Translations under genes and position numbers: made by a program
Shown: positions 54,509 through 63,947 of the stretch, piece after piece
Layout of the letters: each line of letters begins with the position of its first letter
Position numbering within the stretch: position 1 is the stretch's first letter
Notes under the pieces: generated by a model
Told to the model about the DNA's origin: nothing
Database searches by the model: none
The model's input: only the letters and a program-made list of their open reading frames with translations
Assembly (NCBI RefSeq): GCF_009296315.1
Contig: NZ_WHLY01000002.1
Location: 3,640,501 to 3,704,500, forward strand
Direction: 5' to 3'
Source of the DNA: Salmonirosea aquatica
GTDB lineage: Bacteria; Bacteroidota; Bacteroidia; Cytophagales; Spirosomataceae
Length of the DNA: 64,000 nt

Positions 54509-54833
54509 GCTATAAGGTCGATACCATTATACATTTTGAGCGGGAAGCTAAAAGACTTAAAAAGTAGTTTCCCTCATTAAAAGAGGAAATCAATGAGCTA
54601 ATCAACGAAATCGAAAAAAATCCATTCATGGGTACAGCTCTCAAAAATGGATTTTACAAAATCCGGCTCGGCATTCGCTCCAAAGGAAAAGGCAGCCGAG
54701 GTGGTGCACGGGTAATCACCTGTGTTAAAGTTGTTGCAGAAACGGTTTATCTGGTTTCTATTATGATAAGTCCGAGCAGTCGGACATTCCGAATAGTACT
54801 TTGGAAAATTTATTGAATGAAATTCCCGAATAG
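54505..54833 (+). pseudogene. RelE/ParE-type toxin, inactivated
   Basis: Translation from 54505 gives MSYKVDTIIHFEREAKRLKK and then an in-frame TAG at codon 21. The downstream codons continue the family (FPSLKEEINELINEIEKNP, TALKNGFYKIRLGIRSKGKG, GARVITCVKVVAETVYLVSI). Just after that a second lesion occurs. One T is missing in TCTATTATGAT, and restoring it gives YDKSEQSDIPNSTLENLLNEIPE with a stop at 54831-54833, the normal toxin C-terminus. Two independent lesions indicate real decay rather than a single read error. Confidence 0.88.
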
Positions 54834-54853
54834 GTTGGGGTAGATTTTATGAA

Positions 54854-57289
54854 CTACTCCCCCACCAACCGATACGCCTTCCCTGCCTCCGTTTCGAAAA
54901 CCAGCGTATTCCCCTCCCGCTGAAAGAGCGTCCCCGTGACCCTAACGGGCGTTGAGGTACGAATCCGACAAGTACCGCCCGCTTCGGAACGTACGGTGGC
55001 GGTACTCAGCTTTCCATCTTCCCAAGCCATATCAATCTCAAAGTCGCCGCGCGCGCGGAGTCCTTTTACGGTACCTTGTGCCCAGGCCGAAGGCAGAGCG
55101 GGCAGCAGTTGAATGTCTTGCAGATGGCTTTGGATCAGCATTTCGGCCATGCCCGCAATGCCGCCGAAGTTGCCGTCGATTTGGAAGGGCGGGTGAGCGC
55201 AGAAAAGGTTGGCGTAGGTACCTCCGCCCTGCATGGTTGTTTTGCTGGTACCGACATAGGTCAGCAGTTCGCGCAGAAGTTTGTAAGCGTGGTCACCGTC
55301 GAGCAGGCGCGCCCAGAAATTGATCTTCCAGGCTTTACTCCAGCCCGTACCGCCATCACCCCGCATTTCCAGCGTTTTTTCGGCGGCTTTGGCCAAAGCG
55401 GGCGTCGTGATCGGCGAAATCTGCCGTCCCGGGTGCAACCCGAACAAATGCGACACGTGCCGGTGCAGCGGGTCCTGCTCTTCAAAATCCTTATACCATT
55501 CCTGCAAGTTTCCCTTTTTGCCAATCTGTAAAGGAAAGAGTTTGGCCCGTTTTGCAATAAGCATTTTCCGAAAGTCATCATCTGTTTCTAGTACTTCGGA
55601 GGCTTCGATGACATTGATGAACAAATCCCAGATGATGCTCATATCCATCGGGGTGGCAATGGATACGTCGTGTGGCTTGCCGTCGGGTCCGATGAAGTTA
55701 TTTTCGGGAGTAGTAGAAGGAGCCGTTACGAGTTGTCCGTCCTTATTTTCGATCAGCCAGTCCAGACAGAAAGCGGCGGCGTCTTTCATGATCGGGTAGG
55801 CGGTTTTTTGCAGGTACCCTATGTCCCGCGTAAAGCGGTAATGCTCGTACAAATGCTGGCTCAGCCAGGCCGAAGCCATCGACCAGTTGGCCCACTGCGG
55901 GTCGCCCTTACCCAAATCACCGACGGGATTGGACGTAGCCCAGATGTCGCTGTTGTGGTGCGCCACCCAGCCGTTGGCTCCGTAGAAATTCTTTGCCGTT
56001 TTGCGGCCCGTAACCGCCAGGGTTTCGATGAAATCGAGCAAAGGCTCGTGCATCTCCGAAAGATTGGTGACCTCGGCGGGCCAGTAGTTCATTTGGGTGT
56101 TGATGTTGATCGTGTAGTTGCTACTCCACGGCGGACGCAGCTTGTCGTTCCAGATTCCCTGCAAATTGGCGGCGGGCGTCCCCTGGCGCGAGCAGGAAAT
56201 CAGCAAGTATCTTCCATACTGAAAGTACAGGGCTTCAAAAGCCGGATCTTTAGCCCCGGTAGTATAGGCTTTCAAACGCTGATCGGTGGGTAGTTGGCTG
56301 CCCTGACCGTCGTTCAATTGCAGCGATACGCGGTCGAAGAAACGTTTGTAATCGTCCTTATGCGCCTGTTTTATGGCTTCGTAGGGTTTTTCAATCGCCT
56401 TTTCCAGATATTCGGTAGCCAAAGCTACCTCATCTTTTCCCTCGCTGTCGGGGCATTTGTCGAAGCCGTTGAAACTCGTGGCTGCCGATACGAAAAGCGT
56501 GACTTCATCGGCATTCTGCACGTGCATGCCCAACTTATCGGCTGTGATTTCGCCTCCTTTATAAATAGCTTTAACCCGTAGGTCGTACCGCATGCCACGG
56601 CAACCCGTCGAATCTTCGTAGATGACCGGTTCGGCATTGTAATTCACATAATTGGGGTCGGCGTGGGCGGGCGCTTTTCCCCGCATCGCGATTTCGGTGG
56701 CGGATTCGGCGGTATTGGTAAAATGGATCAGGCTCTTGGTTTCCAGGTCGAAGCTCAGGGTACCTTTCTTGCTGGCCGTCAAGTGAATGACGATAATCTG
56801 ATCGGGCGCGGAAGCGAAGATTTCCCGACGGTACTCCACGCCATTCTGGGTGTAGGTGGTAGTAGCCAGGGCATTGGAGATATCGAGTTCGCGACGGTAC
56901 TTGCTGACTTCACCATTAGATTTCATTTTCAATACCAAATCCCCCAATGGCGCGTAGGATTCCGTATACAATCCCTGCAACTTTTTGGTCAGGTCGTGGG
57001 CTTTGGCGTAGTCTTCGGCGAAGAGCGCTTTCCTGATTTGGGGCAGGTACGAGGCCGCCTGCGGGTTGGGATTCAGATTGGCGGGGCCACCTGTCCAGAG
57101 GGTAGTTTCGTTGAGTTGGATCAGTTCTTCGTCCACTTTTCCCCAAATCATGGCTCCCAGCCGTCCGTTGCCCACGGGCAGGGCCTCTTCCCAGGCGGCA
57201 GCGGGACGGTCGTACCAGAGTTGAAGTTCTTGGGCTTGCATTGCTTGGGAAATGCTGAAAAAGAGGAGTAATAAAGGGCGTATTTTCAT
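54854..57289 (-). CDS. GH95 alpha-L-fucosidase
   Basis: An 811-residue exported glycosidase (signal peptide to about AMQAQ). An N-terminal beta-sandwich begins [27 protein letters not shown]. The (alpha/alpha)6 barrel has [21 protein letters not shown] (the Asn pair that activates water), PSTTPENNF (general-acid Glu) and [20 protein letters not shown] (Asp region). GH95 enzymes remove alpha-1,2-L-fucose (some L-galactose) from host or plant glycans by inversion. No SusC/SusD or other glycan genes are adjacent, so it is not in a classical PUL here. Confidence 0.94.
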   Translation of the reverse strand: MKIRPLLLLFFSISQAMQAQELQLWYDRPAAAWEEALPVGNGRLGAMIWGKVDEELIQLNETTLWTGGPANLNPNPQAASYLPQIRKALFAEDYAKAHDLTKKLQGLYTESYAPLGDLVLKMKSNGEVSKYRRELDISNALATTTYTQNGVEYRREIFASAPDQIIVIHLTASKKGTLSFDLETKSLIHFTNTAESATEIAMRGKAPAHADPNYVNYNAEPVIYEDSTGCRGMRYDLRVKAIYKGGEITADKLGMHVQNADEVTLFVSAATSFNGFDKCPDSEGKDEVALATEYLEKAIEKPYEAIKQAHKDDYKRFFDRVSLQLNDGQGSQLPTDQRLKAYTTGAKDPAFEALYFQYGRYLLISCSRQGTPAANLQGIWNDKLRPPWSSNYTININTQMNYWPAEVTNLSEMHEPLLDFIETLAVTGRKTAKNFYGANGWVAHHNSDIWATSNPVGDLGKGDPQWANWSMASAWLSQHLYEHYRFTRDIGYLQKTAYPIMKDAAAFCLDWLIENKDGQLVTAPSTTPENNFIGPDGKPHDVSIATPMDMSIIWDLFINVIEASEVLETDDDFRKMLIAKRAKLFPLQIGKKGNLQEWYKDFEEQDPLHRHVSHLFGLHPGRQISPITTPALAKAAEKTLEMRGDGGTGWSKAWKINFWARLLDGDHAYKLLRELLTYVGTSKTTMQGGGTYANLFCAHPPFQIDGNFGGIAGMAEMLIQSHLQDIQLLPALPSAWAQGTVKGLRARGDFEIDMAWEDGKLSTATVRSEAGGTCRIRTSTPVRVTGTLFQREGNTLVFETEAGKAYRLVGE

Positions 57290-57379
57290 TTTGCAGGTGG
57301 GTGAACTTTGCAGCCGACATTATCAGTTTAGCTATCGAAAGAGTAATTTACCCAAAACTTAATCCTCTTCCCCAATTTT

Positions 57380-58129
57380 ATGCGCAATTCTACGCTGCTC
57401 CTGTCTGTTTTTTCTGTTATCCTTCTTTCCTGCCAGCCCGATGATCCGGCGCAAACCATTGTCGATAAAGCCATCGACTACCACGGTGGTGCGGCCTACG
57501 ATAAAGTCAATCTGGAATTCGATTTCAGAGACAAGCATTACATCGTGCAAAAAAACGGCGGTGATTTTCGGTATGAACGCATCCAAATGGATTCGACCGG
57601 AGCCGAAATCCGCGACATCCTGACTAACGCTGAAGCCTACCGAACCATCAATGGACAAAAAGTGAGTGTGCCGGATACCACGATGGACAAGTACAAGTAC
57701 TCGGTCAACTCGGTGGCGTATTTTCTGCTCCTTCCCGCGCCGTTGCGGGATGCCGCAGTACAGAAAGAGTACATCGGTGAAGTGACGATCAAAGGTAAAG
57801 CCTACGACAAAATAAAAGTGTTCTTTACCCAGGAAGGCGGCGGCAAAGACCACGACGACGTGTTTGTGTACTATTTCGACAAGGAGGACGGCTCGATGGA
57901 TTTCGTGTCCTACCTCTATCACGTCAACGAAACCGGGATGCGGTTCCGTGAAGCCTACAATCCGCAGCGCGTCGGGGGCATTCTGGTGCAGGACTACATC
58001 AATTTCGCGCCCACCGATTCAACATTAGCCGTGACGGATGAAAACCTGCTTTCGCTGGATAGTTTGTACCAGTCTGGAAAGTTGACGGAATTCTCGCGCA
58101 TCGAGAATAAAAACTTCAAGGTACGTTGA
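57380..58129 (+). CDS. lipoprotein of unknown function
   Basis: A 249-residue lipoprotein (signal MRNSTLLLSVFSVILLSC, lipobox LLSC). The mature part begins PDDPAQTIVDKAIDYHGGAAYDKVNLEFDF, a pattern I associate with outer-membrane lipoprotein sorting (LolA-like) folds and the DUF6503 group, though I am not certain. It has many beta strands and ends with LSLDSLYQSGKLTEFSRIENKNF. Divergent from the fucosidase gene and convergent with the amidohydrolase gene. Confidence 0.82.
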   Translation: MRNSTLLLSVFSVILLSCQPDDPAQTIVDKAIDYHGGAAYDKVNLEFDFRDKHYIVQKNGGDFRYERIQMDSTGAEIRDILTNAEAYRTINGQKVSVPDTTMDKYKYSVNSVAYFLLLPAPLRDAAVQKEYIGEVTIKGKAYDKIKVFFTQEGGGKDHDDVFVYYFDKEDGSMDFVSYLYHVNETGMRFREAYNPQRVGGILVQDYINFAPTDSTLAVTDENLLSLDSLYQSGKLTEFSRIENKNFKVR

Positions 58130-58139
58130 CTTAAAGAAC

Positions 58140-58172
58140 AACGCTGACAGCGTTTGGATCGCTGTCAGCGTT
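58140..58172. terminator. hairpin between converging genes
   Basis: Perfect 13-bp arms AACGCTGACAGCG / CGCTGTCAGCGTT with a 7-nt loop. There is no strong T tract on either side, so it may end transcription weakly or protect 3' ends. Confidence 0.6.
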
Positions 58173-58182
58173 GGAATGAATA

Positions 58183-59877
58183 TTACTTTCCCTTAGCCTC
58201 CAATTCTTTCGCTTCTAGTTCTTTGATCTTAGCCCGCTGCGTGTCGTTGATGGTAGGGTAGGTGATACCTAGTTGCTCCAGGTACGTCTTGTACTTCGCG
58301 GGCTGGTAGTAAAACTTCTCCAATGAAGGCTTGAATTCAGCCATGATTTCTTTATTGAGGTAGGTGGCCGGAAAATCCTTCGGACCAACGAGCGGCGTGT
58401 ATTGCAGGTCTTTGGTCTGTTCGTCGCGGTAGTAGGCCCAGGCTTTCTTGAGTACCTCCGGCTTCGTGAACATATCGATCAGGGTCATAGCCTCGGCTTT
58501 GGCGCCGGCTACGATACCCTTGTGGGCAATCGGCGTAGCCATCGAAATGGCGTTGGACCAGTGGTGGCCGGGTAGGTTAGGAATATTGGAAGGGTAGCGT
58601 AGTACCACCGTGGGCAGCGCCCACGAAATATCCGCGATGTCGTCGGAGCCGCCGCCCATCGAGCGCATGATTTGCCCGCCCATCGACGCTACGGGCATAT
58701 CGGCGGGTAAGCCGATGGTGTCCAGTTTGGTAGCTAATCCCTCAATTTTGCTGGCCTCGATTTCGATCTGAGCAGCCTTGGCCAGCAACTGATCGTTTTC
58801 GTCCCAGGTAGGTAGGCCCACCTTTTTGATGTTCTGGTACATGGTTTCGGCGATGGGCTGGTTGAAATGTCCCGGCCAGGCCGAACCCAGCACTTCGTAG
58901 GTGAACTTGGTATCGGTCATCAGGGAGGCCCCCTCGGCCATTTTCATGCCCACATCGTAGAGTTTCTTGATTTTGGGATAGCTGCGGTCACGGAAATAGT
59001 ACCAGACCGACGCTTTGGAGGGTACCACATTGGGCTGGTCGCCGCCATCGGGAATGACATAGTGTGAGCGTTGCGTCAGTTCAAGGTGCTCGCGGCGGAA
59101 GTTCCAGCCTACATTCATCAGCTCCACGGCATCCAGCGCACTCTTGCCGCGCCAGGGTGCGCCAGCGGCATGGGCGGCTTGCCCCTCAAACATGAATTTG
59201 ACCGATATCAGGCCGTTGTTGCCCGCATCGCCGTAGCTGACGCTCAGGTTGTTGCTGACGTGCGTGAAGATACAGGCATCCACGTCTTTGAAGTAGCCAT
59301 CGCGCACGAAGTAGGCTTTGGCACCTACCAATTCCTCGGCCACACCGGGCCACAGCATCAGGGTACCGGGAATTTTGTCGCGCTCCATGATTTTCTTGAC
59401 GGCCAGGGCCGAAATGATGTTTAGTGCCTGGCCCGAATTATGCCCTTCACCGTGACCGGGTGCACCTTCCACCAGCGGATCGTGGTAGGCCACACCGGGT
59501 TTCTGGCTGGCTTTGGGAATACAGTCCACGTCGGAGCCCAGGGCGATCACCGGCTTGCCGCTACCCCAGGTGGCGATCCATGCGGTGGGCATACTGGCGA
59601 TGCCGCGCTGAATCGTGAAACCTTCTTTTTCCAAAAGTGTGGTCAGGTACTTCGCTGACTCTTCTTCCTGAAAGCCTAGTTCGGAAAAGCTGAATAGCAT
59701 GTCGTTGATTTCCTGGCCGAGCTTAGCGTTCTGTTCTACGCTCAGGGCCACTTCCTGCTTCAATTTTTCAGCAGGATCGGCGGGAGTTTTGGAGGCGTTG
59801 CGTTTGGACTGGGCGGTCGCGAGCGGAGTGGTCAGAGCCAACATTGCCCACAGCAGCGGGAGTAGTGTTTTTTTCAT
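58183..59877 (-). CDS. M20-family amidohydrolase (AbgB-like), exported
   Basis: A 564-residue protein with a signal peptide (to about LATAQ). It has the M20 dimetal layout: ALGSDVDCIPKASQKPG, PGHGEGHNSGQALN, GTLMLWPGVAEELVGAKAYF (catalytic Glu), then the lid domain with FEGQAAHAAGAPWRGKSALDA, and SMGGGSDDIADISWALP late in the barrel. It resembles p-aminobenzoyl-glutamate hydrolase subunit B and related aminoacyl-amide hydrolases; the true substrate is unknown. A charged coiled-coil tail (KIKELEAKELEAKGK) ends it. Confidence 0.9.
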   Translation of the reverse strand: MKKTLLPLLWAMLALTTPLATAQSKRNASKTPADPAEKLKQEVALSVEQNAKLGQEINDMLFSFSELGFQEEESAKYLTTLLEKEGFTIQRGIASMPTAWIATWGSGKPVIALGSDVDCIPKASQKPGVAYHDPLVEGAPGHGEGHNSGQALNIISALAVKKIMERDKIPGTLMLWPGVAEELVGAKAYFVRDGYFKDVDACIFTHVSNNLSVSYGDAGNNGLISVKFMFEGQAAHAAGAPWRGKSALDAVELMNVGWNFRREHLELTQRSHYVIPDGGDQPNVVPSKASVWYYFRDRSYPKIKKLYDVGMKMAEGASLMTDTKFTYEVLGSAWPGHFNQPIAETMYQNIKKVGLPTWDENDQLLAKAAQIEIEASKIEGLATKLDTIGLPADMPVASMGGQIMRSMGGGSDDIADISWALPTVVLRYPSNIPNLPGHHWSNAISMATPIAHKGIVAGAKAEAMTLIDMFTKPEVLKKAWAYYRDEQTKDLQYTPLVGPKDFPATYLNKEIMAEFKPSLEKFYYQPAKYKTYLEQLGITYPTINDTQRAKIKELEAKELEAKGK

Positions 59878-59985
59878 GCGAAGTGTTAACTGTAAAAGTT
59901 TTAGGTTAAGATTCGAGCCAATGAAATTGCGAGTTTAATTTTGAAAAGCAAATTGGAAACCGACAATTCCTGAAAATAACTACTT

Positions 59986-60016
59986 GGTTGACAGAAAAAT
60001 ACAAAACTGTCAACCG
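59986..60016. repeat. GTTGACAG inverted repeat before icd
   Basis: GGTTGACAG (59986-59994) and CTGTCAACC (60008-60016) pair perfectly. Further copies of the unit (CAACTGTCCATTGTCAACTG) follow up to the promoter element. Same heptamer family as at 29808-29955. Confidence 0.65.
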
Positions 60017-60045
60017 CCAACTGTCCATTGTCAACTGACTTTTGT

Positions 60046-60053
60046 ACTTTTGC
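60046..60053 (+). promoter_or_regulatory. icd promoter -7 element
   Basis: TACTTTTG fully matches TAnnTTTG and lies 56 bp before the icd ATG. It directly follows the run of GTTGACA-type repeats. Confidence 0.6.
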
Positions 60054-60109
60054 GCGGTGTTTTTTACGAATAGTAGTTAGCTTTTACCCCTAAATCAAAA
60101 TCTACGAGC

Positions 60110-61333
60110 ATGAGCAAAATTAAAGTTGCCAATCCGGTCGTCGAACTCGACGGTGATGAAATGACCCGCATTATCTGGAAATTCATCAAGGACAAACTGA
60201 TTCTTCCCTATCTGGATGTCGATATAAAATATTATGACCTCGGTATCGAGTACCGCGACGAAACCAATGATCAGGTGACCATCGACGCCGCCAACGCCAT
60301 TAAAGAGTACGGGGTAGGTATCAAATGCGCCACGATTACCCCCGACGAAGCCCGCGTGGAAGAATTTGGCCTGAAGCAGATGTGGCGCTCGCCCAACGGC
60401 ACGATCCGGAACATTCTGGATGGTACCGTGTTCCGCGAGCCGATCGTGATGAGCAACGTACCCCGCCTGGTCACGACCTGGACCGACCCGATCATCGTGG
60501 GTCGTCATGCGTTCGGCGATCAGTACCGGGCTACCGATTTTGTGGTACCCGGCAAGGGAAAACTCACCATGAAATTTGAAGGCGAGGATGGTACCGTGCA
60601 GGAATTCGACGTGTTCAACTTCCCCGGCGGTGGCGTGGCCATGGGCATGTACAACCTCGACGACTCCATCAAAGGTTTTGCGCGGGCTTGTATGAACATG
60701 GGCTTGCAGAAAGGCTGGCCGGTGTACCTGTCGACCAAGAATACGATTCTGAAAAAATACGACGGTCGCTTCAAAGATATTTTCCAGGAAGTGTTCGATA
60801 CTGAATTCAAAGACAAATTCGCCGAGGCCGGCATCGTGTACGAGCACCGCCTGATCGACGATATGGTAGCCTCCGCGCTGAAATGGAGCGGTAAGTTTGT
60901 ATGGGCCTGCAAGAATTATGACGGTGACGTACAGTCTGATTCCGTAGCGCAGGGCTTCGGTTCGCTGGGCCTGATGACTTCGGTACTGGTGACGCCCGAC
61001 GGGGGTACCATGGAAGCCGAAGCGGCCCACGGTACCGTGACCCGCCACTACCGCGAGCATCAGAAAGGTCGTCCTACCTCTACCAACCCCATTGCCTCGA
61101 TATTCGCCTGGACGCGCGGTCTGGCCTTCCGGGGCAAGCTGGACGACAATCAGGAGTTGATCAACTTCGCCGATACGCTGGAAAAAGTATGTATCGACAC
61201 CGTGGAAAGCGGCAAGATGACGAAAGACCTCGCCCTGATCGTACACGGCGACAGCCTGACGAAGGACCACTACCTGAATACGGAGGAGTTCCTCGATGCC
61301 ATCGATGAAAACCTGAAAGCGGCTTTGGCGTAG
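60110..61333 (+). CDS. icd: NADP-dependent isocitrate dehydrogenase
   Basis: A 407-residue TCA-cycle enzyme of the eukaryote-like dimeric class (subfamily with animal cytosolic and mitochondrial NADP-IDH), unlike the E. coli type. It has [20 protein letters not shown] at the start, [20 protein letters not shown] (substrate Ser/Asn/Arg), [13 protein letters not shown], the metal Asp in [10 protein letters not shown] and the NADP region [19 protein letters not shown], where the basic residues fit NADP. Closed by the hairpin at 61347. Confidence 0.96.
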   Translation: MSKIKVANPVVELDGDEMTRIIWKFIKDKLILPYLDVDIKYYDLGIEYRDETNDQVTIDAANAIKEYGVGIKCATITPDEARVEEFGLKQMWRSPNGTIRNILDGTVFREPIVMSNVPRLVTTWTDPIIVGRHAFGDQYRATDFVVPGKGKLTMKFEGEDGTVQEFDVFNFPGGGVAMGMYNLDDSIKGFARACMNMGLQKGWPVYLSTKNTILKKYDGRFKDIFQEVFDTEFKDKFAEAGIVYEHRLIDDMVASALKWSGKFVWACKNYDGDVQSDSVAQGFGSLGLMTSVLVTPDGGTMEAEAAHGTVTRHYREHQKGRPTSTNPIASIFAWTRGLAFRGKLDDNQELINFADTLEKVCIDTVESGKMTKDLALIVHGDSLTKDHYLNTEEFLDAIDENLKAALA

Positions 61334-61346
61334 CGATATGTTGCTG

Positions 61347-61382
61347 AGATTTGACAACTTTAATAAAAAAGTTGTCAAATCT
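61347..61382 (+). terminator. icd terminator and REP-like hairpin 1
   Basis: 15-bp perfect arms AGATTTGACAACTTT / AAAGTTGTCAAATCT with a 6-nt loop, followed by TTTTCTC on the plus strand, 13 bp after the icd stop. Identical arms recur at 62076-62108, so it is also one of two hairpins flanking the transposase gene. Confidence 0.8.
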
Positions 61383-61387
61383 TTTTC

Positions 61388-62050
61388 TCACTCCTCCAAT
61401 CCCCAGCCATTGGGTAGATCGAAATCTCCTTCATGAGCATTGACGAACGGTTTTCTTCCCCCGAACCATTCCAGGACTTCCTCTTTTCGCAGTTTAGTCG
61501 GCTTTTCCAACAGTATTCTTGAATATGAACTCCATCGGTACGTTCTGAAATCCGCTTCGACGCCATGTTTCCGGGGATTGGTATGAATGTACTTTATGAT
61601 ACTGGTAAGGTATAGGTCATTGTCAATTTTTACCCGCTTGAAAGGAGTTTGAAATAAGGTTCCGACCCGGTCCTGCTGCTTATTGTAGGCCATCGCGTAC
61701 GACTGGAAGAATTTCTTGAACTGGTGACTGACAATTTCGTGAACCGTCTTTTGGGATGGTTCTCCCTTTTTCAGGGCAAGAATTTTCCCAGAGTTAATTT
61801 CTTCGAAAGAAGCCAAATTCTTCCGTAAGGCTTCTTCTGACGATACCTTGATGAGCAGGTGGAAATGGTTGCTCAGCAGGCAAAAAGCGTATACCTCAAC
61901 AAAGCCACTCAGATACCCGTCCAATCTTTTCAAAAAAAACTCAAAGTTGCCTTCATGGGCGAAAAGCTTCCCGCTGTCGATCGTCCGGTTATAGATATGG
62001 TAGAAACACTCATCTTCGAATTCGACGAAATAATGCTCGGTTTTAGCCAT
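61388..62050 (-). CDS. REP-associated / IS200-like HUH transposase (RAYT)
   Basis: A 220-residue Y1 HUH protein. The HUH motif is in CLLSNHFHLLIKVSS; the probable catalytic Tyr lies in FQSYAMAYNKQQDRVGTLFQTPFKR. The N-terminus (CFYHIYNRTIDSGKLF) and the C-terminal THTNPRKHG-like YIHTNPRKHGVEADFRTYRWSSY are typical of RAYTs. It starts at the ATG at 62050; an earlier TTG lies inside the hairpin. It is a single-copy gene flanked by two hairpins with identical arms and has no IS ends, which fits a domesticated REP-linked transposase. Confidence 0.9.
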   Translation of the reverse strand: MAKTEHYFVEFEDECFYHIYNRTIDSGKLFAHEGNFEFFLKRLDGYLSGFVEVYAFCLLSNHFHLLIKVSSEEALRKNLASFEEINSGKILALKKGEPSQKTVHEIVSHQFKKFFQSYAMAYNKQQDRVGTLFQTPFKRVKIDNDLYLTSIIKYIHTNPRKHGVEADFRTYRWSSYSRILLEKPTKLRKEEVLEWFGGRKPFVNAHEGDFDLPNGWGLEE

Positions 62051-62075
62051 ACATACTTTTGAGGTATAGGATTTG

Positions 62076-62108
62076 AGATTTGACAACTTTTTAAAAGTTG
62101 TCAAATCT
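62076..62108. repeat. REP-like hairpin 2
   Basis: Arms identical to those at 61347-61382 (15 bp, AGATTTGACAACTTT) around a 3-nt loop, 26 bp upstream of the transposase start. Two such copies around a RAYT gene are typical of REP doublets. Confidence 0.85.
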
Positions 62109-62246
62109 AATGGAAACCAGCCAATGCGCTACATCCTCGGCGGATCAGTGCGTTAATTCTCAATCTATTCAATGTATCCAAACGACTATCAAATTTCCTT
62201 ATAGTGTACAAGCCAACCCTATGGGGTCGCACTATTCCTTCTGACC

Positions 62247-62588
62247 ATGATTAACTACCACAACAAACGCTTCCGCCCGGTCCAGAATACTGAAAACGGC
62301 GAAACTTCGGCGGAAACGATTTTCCTGTACCAGCAGGAAGGCACCCTGCTTACTTCTGAATATGCTGGCGGAAAAATAAAAAAAGGCCACCTGATCGGAC
62401 TGGTCGACGAAGCGGGGAACATCGATATGCGCTACCATCAGGTTAACGAGCAGGGTGAACTGATGACGGGTACCTGCCAGTCGAAGCCCGAAATATTGTC
62501 CGATGGGCGGATTCGACTGCACGAAACCTGGCGCTGGACGTCCGGTGATTGTTCGCAAGGGCAGTCTGTTATTGAAGAGATCCGGTAA
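62247..62588 (+). CDS. small conserved protein (often labelled n-acetylglutamate synthase)
   Basis: A 113-residue protein: MINYHNKRFRPVQNTENGETSAETIF, then YAGGKIKKGHLIGLVDEAG and IDMRYHQVNEQGELMTGTCQS, ending LHETWRWTSGDCSQGQSVIEEI. It is beta-rich and soluble. Close relatives in Bacteroidota databases carry the name n-acetylglutamate synthase, but it has no GNAT fold features that I can see, so I would not trust that role. It stands alone between the transposase and the aminotransferase. Confidence 0.8.
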   Translation: MINYHNKRFRPVQNTENGETSAETIFLYQQEGTLLTSEYAGGKIKKGHLIGLVDEAGNIDMRYHQVNEQGELMTGTCQSKPEILSDGRIRLHETWRWTSGDCSQGQSVIEEIR

Positions 62589-62674
62589 CCCCAGCCAAGT
62601 AATTACGGTACACATAGGGGTACCTTGAACTCAAAAATCTTATAATTCATATCTCATAACTCATATCAAAATCT

Positions 62675-62682
62675 TACCTTTG
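62675..62682 (+). promoter_or_regulatory. aspC promoter -7 element
   Basis: TACCTTTG fully matches TAnnTTTG, 47 bp before the ATG. It is preceded by ATAATTCATATCTCATAACTC-like repeat units (62642-62668). Confidence 0.6.
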
Positions 62683-62729
62683 CGGGCAATTTGTTGATAC
62701 CGTTTCAATTAACTTAATTTTTTATTGCA

Positions 62730-63947
62730 ATGTCCGCAGTAGCAGAGCAAACCCAGTTGTTGGCCGACCGCATCAATGCCCTCGAAGAATCTTCGACCCT
62801 GGCGATGACCAAGAAAGCCCGTGAATTGGCCGCCGAAGGCCACAAAGTCATCAGCCTGAGCGTTGGTGAACCCGATTTCAAGACTCCCGCCCACATTTGT
62901 GAGGCTGCCAAGAAAGCCATCGACGATGGTTTCCACGGCTACTCGCCGGTGGCAGGGTACCCCGACCTGCGCAAAGCCATTGCCGACAAACTGAAACGCG
63001 ACAACAACATAGACTGGAAACCCGAGAATATCGTGGTATCTACGGGCGCCAAGCATTCCCTGGCCAATGTCATTCAGGTACTGGTCAATCCCGGCGACGA
63101 GGTACTGATTTTTGCACCGTACTGGGTAAGCTACTCGGAAATGGTAAAACTGGCCGAAGGCAAATCGGTGATCGTGGATGGTACCTTCGAGAATGACTTC
63201 AAGGTGACTCCCGAACAACTCGAGGCGGCCATCACGCCCCGCACCAAGATCGTAATGTACGCCTCGCCCAACAACCCGACGGGGTCGGTGTACTCGGAGG
63301 CCGAACTGCGGGCTTTGGCGGCGGTCATCGAGAAACATGAAAATATTTACGTGCTGGCTGACGAGATTTATGAATATATCAATTTTACGGACGAAGGCCA
63401 TTTCAGCATGGGGTCTATTCCGGCGCTGAAAGACCGCGTCATTACCGTCAACGGCGTAGCCAAGGGCTTCGCCATGACCGGCTGGCGGATCGGCTTTATC
63501 GGAGCCGCCAAGTGGATCGCCGAAGGTGTGGAGAAATTGCAGGGTCAGGTAACGTCTGGTACCAATTCCATCGCGCAGAAGGCGGCCGTAGCGGCCTTCA
63601 ATGGTACCCTGGAGCCTACCAGAGAAATGGCCGAAGCCTACGCTCGTCGCCGTGATTTGGTGGTAGGGCTTTTAAAAGAAATTCCGGGCTTCAAAGTCAA
63701 TGTACCCCAGGGAGCTTTCTATGCCTTTCCGGATGTGAGCTACTATTTCGGAAAATCCGACGGCAAGAATCTTATCAAGGATTCGGACGATTTCTCGCTG
63801 TGGTTGCTCAACAATTCGTACGTATCCACCGTAGCCGGGTCAGGATTCGGAGCACCTAATTGCATTCGGATTTCTACTGCGGCCTCTGATGAAGCTCTGA
63901 CCGAAGCCGTGCAGCGGATTAAGGAGGCGGTAGCTACCCTAAAATAG
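62730..63947 (+). CDS. aspC: aspartate-type PLP-dependent aminotransferase
   Basis: A 405-residue class I aminotransferase, subgroup I-gamma/beta like thermophilic AspATs. SVGEPDFKTPAHI and GYSPVAGYPDLRKAI are at the N-terminus, YASPNNPTGSVYS binds the cofactor ring, ADEIYEYINF holds the Asp for the pyridine N, and the PLP Lys is in NGVAKGFAMTGWRIGF. The C-terminal substrate Arg is in FGAPNCIRISTAAS. Aspartate is the likely amino donor, but wide specificity is common. The symbol is provisional. Confidence 0.9.
   Translation: MSAVAEQTQLLADRINALEESSTLAMTKKARELAAEGHKVISLSVGEPDFKTPAHICEAAKKAIDDGFHGYSPVAGYPDLRKAIADKLKRDNNIDWKPENIVVSTGAKHSLANVIQVLVNPGDEVLIFAPYWVSYSEMVKLAEGKSVIVDGTFENDFKVTPEQLEAAITPRTKIVMYASPNNPTGSVYSEAELRALAAVIEKHENIYVLADEIYEYINFTDEGHFSMGSIPALKDRVITVNGVAKGFAMTGWRIGFIGAAKWIAEGVEKLQGQVTSGTNSIAQKAAVAAFNGTLEPTREMAEAYARRRDLVVGLLKEIPGFKVNVPQGAFYAFPDVSYYFGKSDGKNLIKDSDDFSLWLLNNSYVSTVAGSGFGAPNCIRISTAASDEALTEAVQRIKEAVATLK

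Noticed and set aside
60095-61378. A 427-codon open frame on the minus strand over icd
   Set aside because: It lies opposite the clearly conserved isocitrate dehydrogenase, has no recognisable motifs and reflects codon bias of the real gene.
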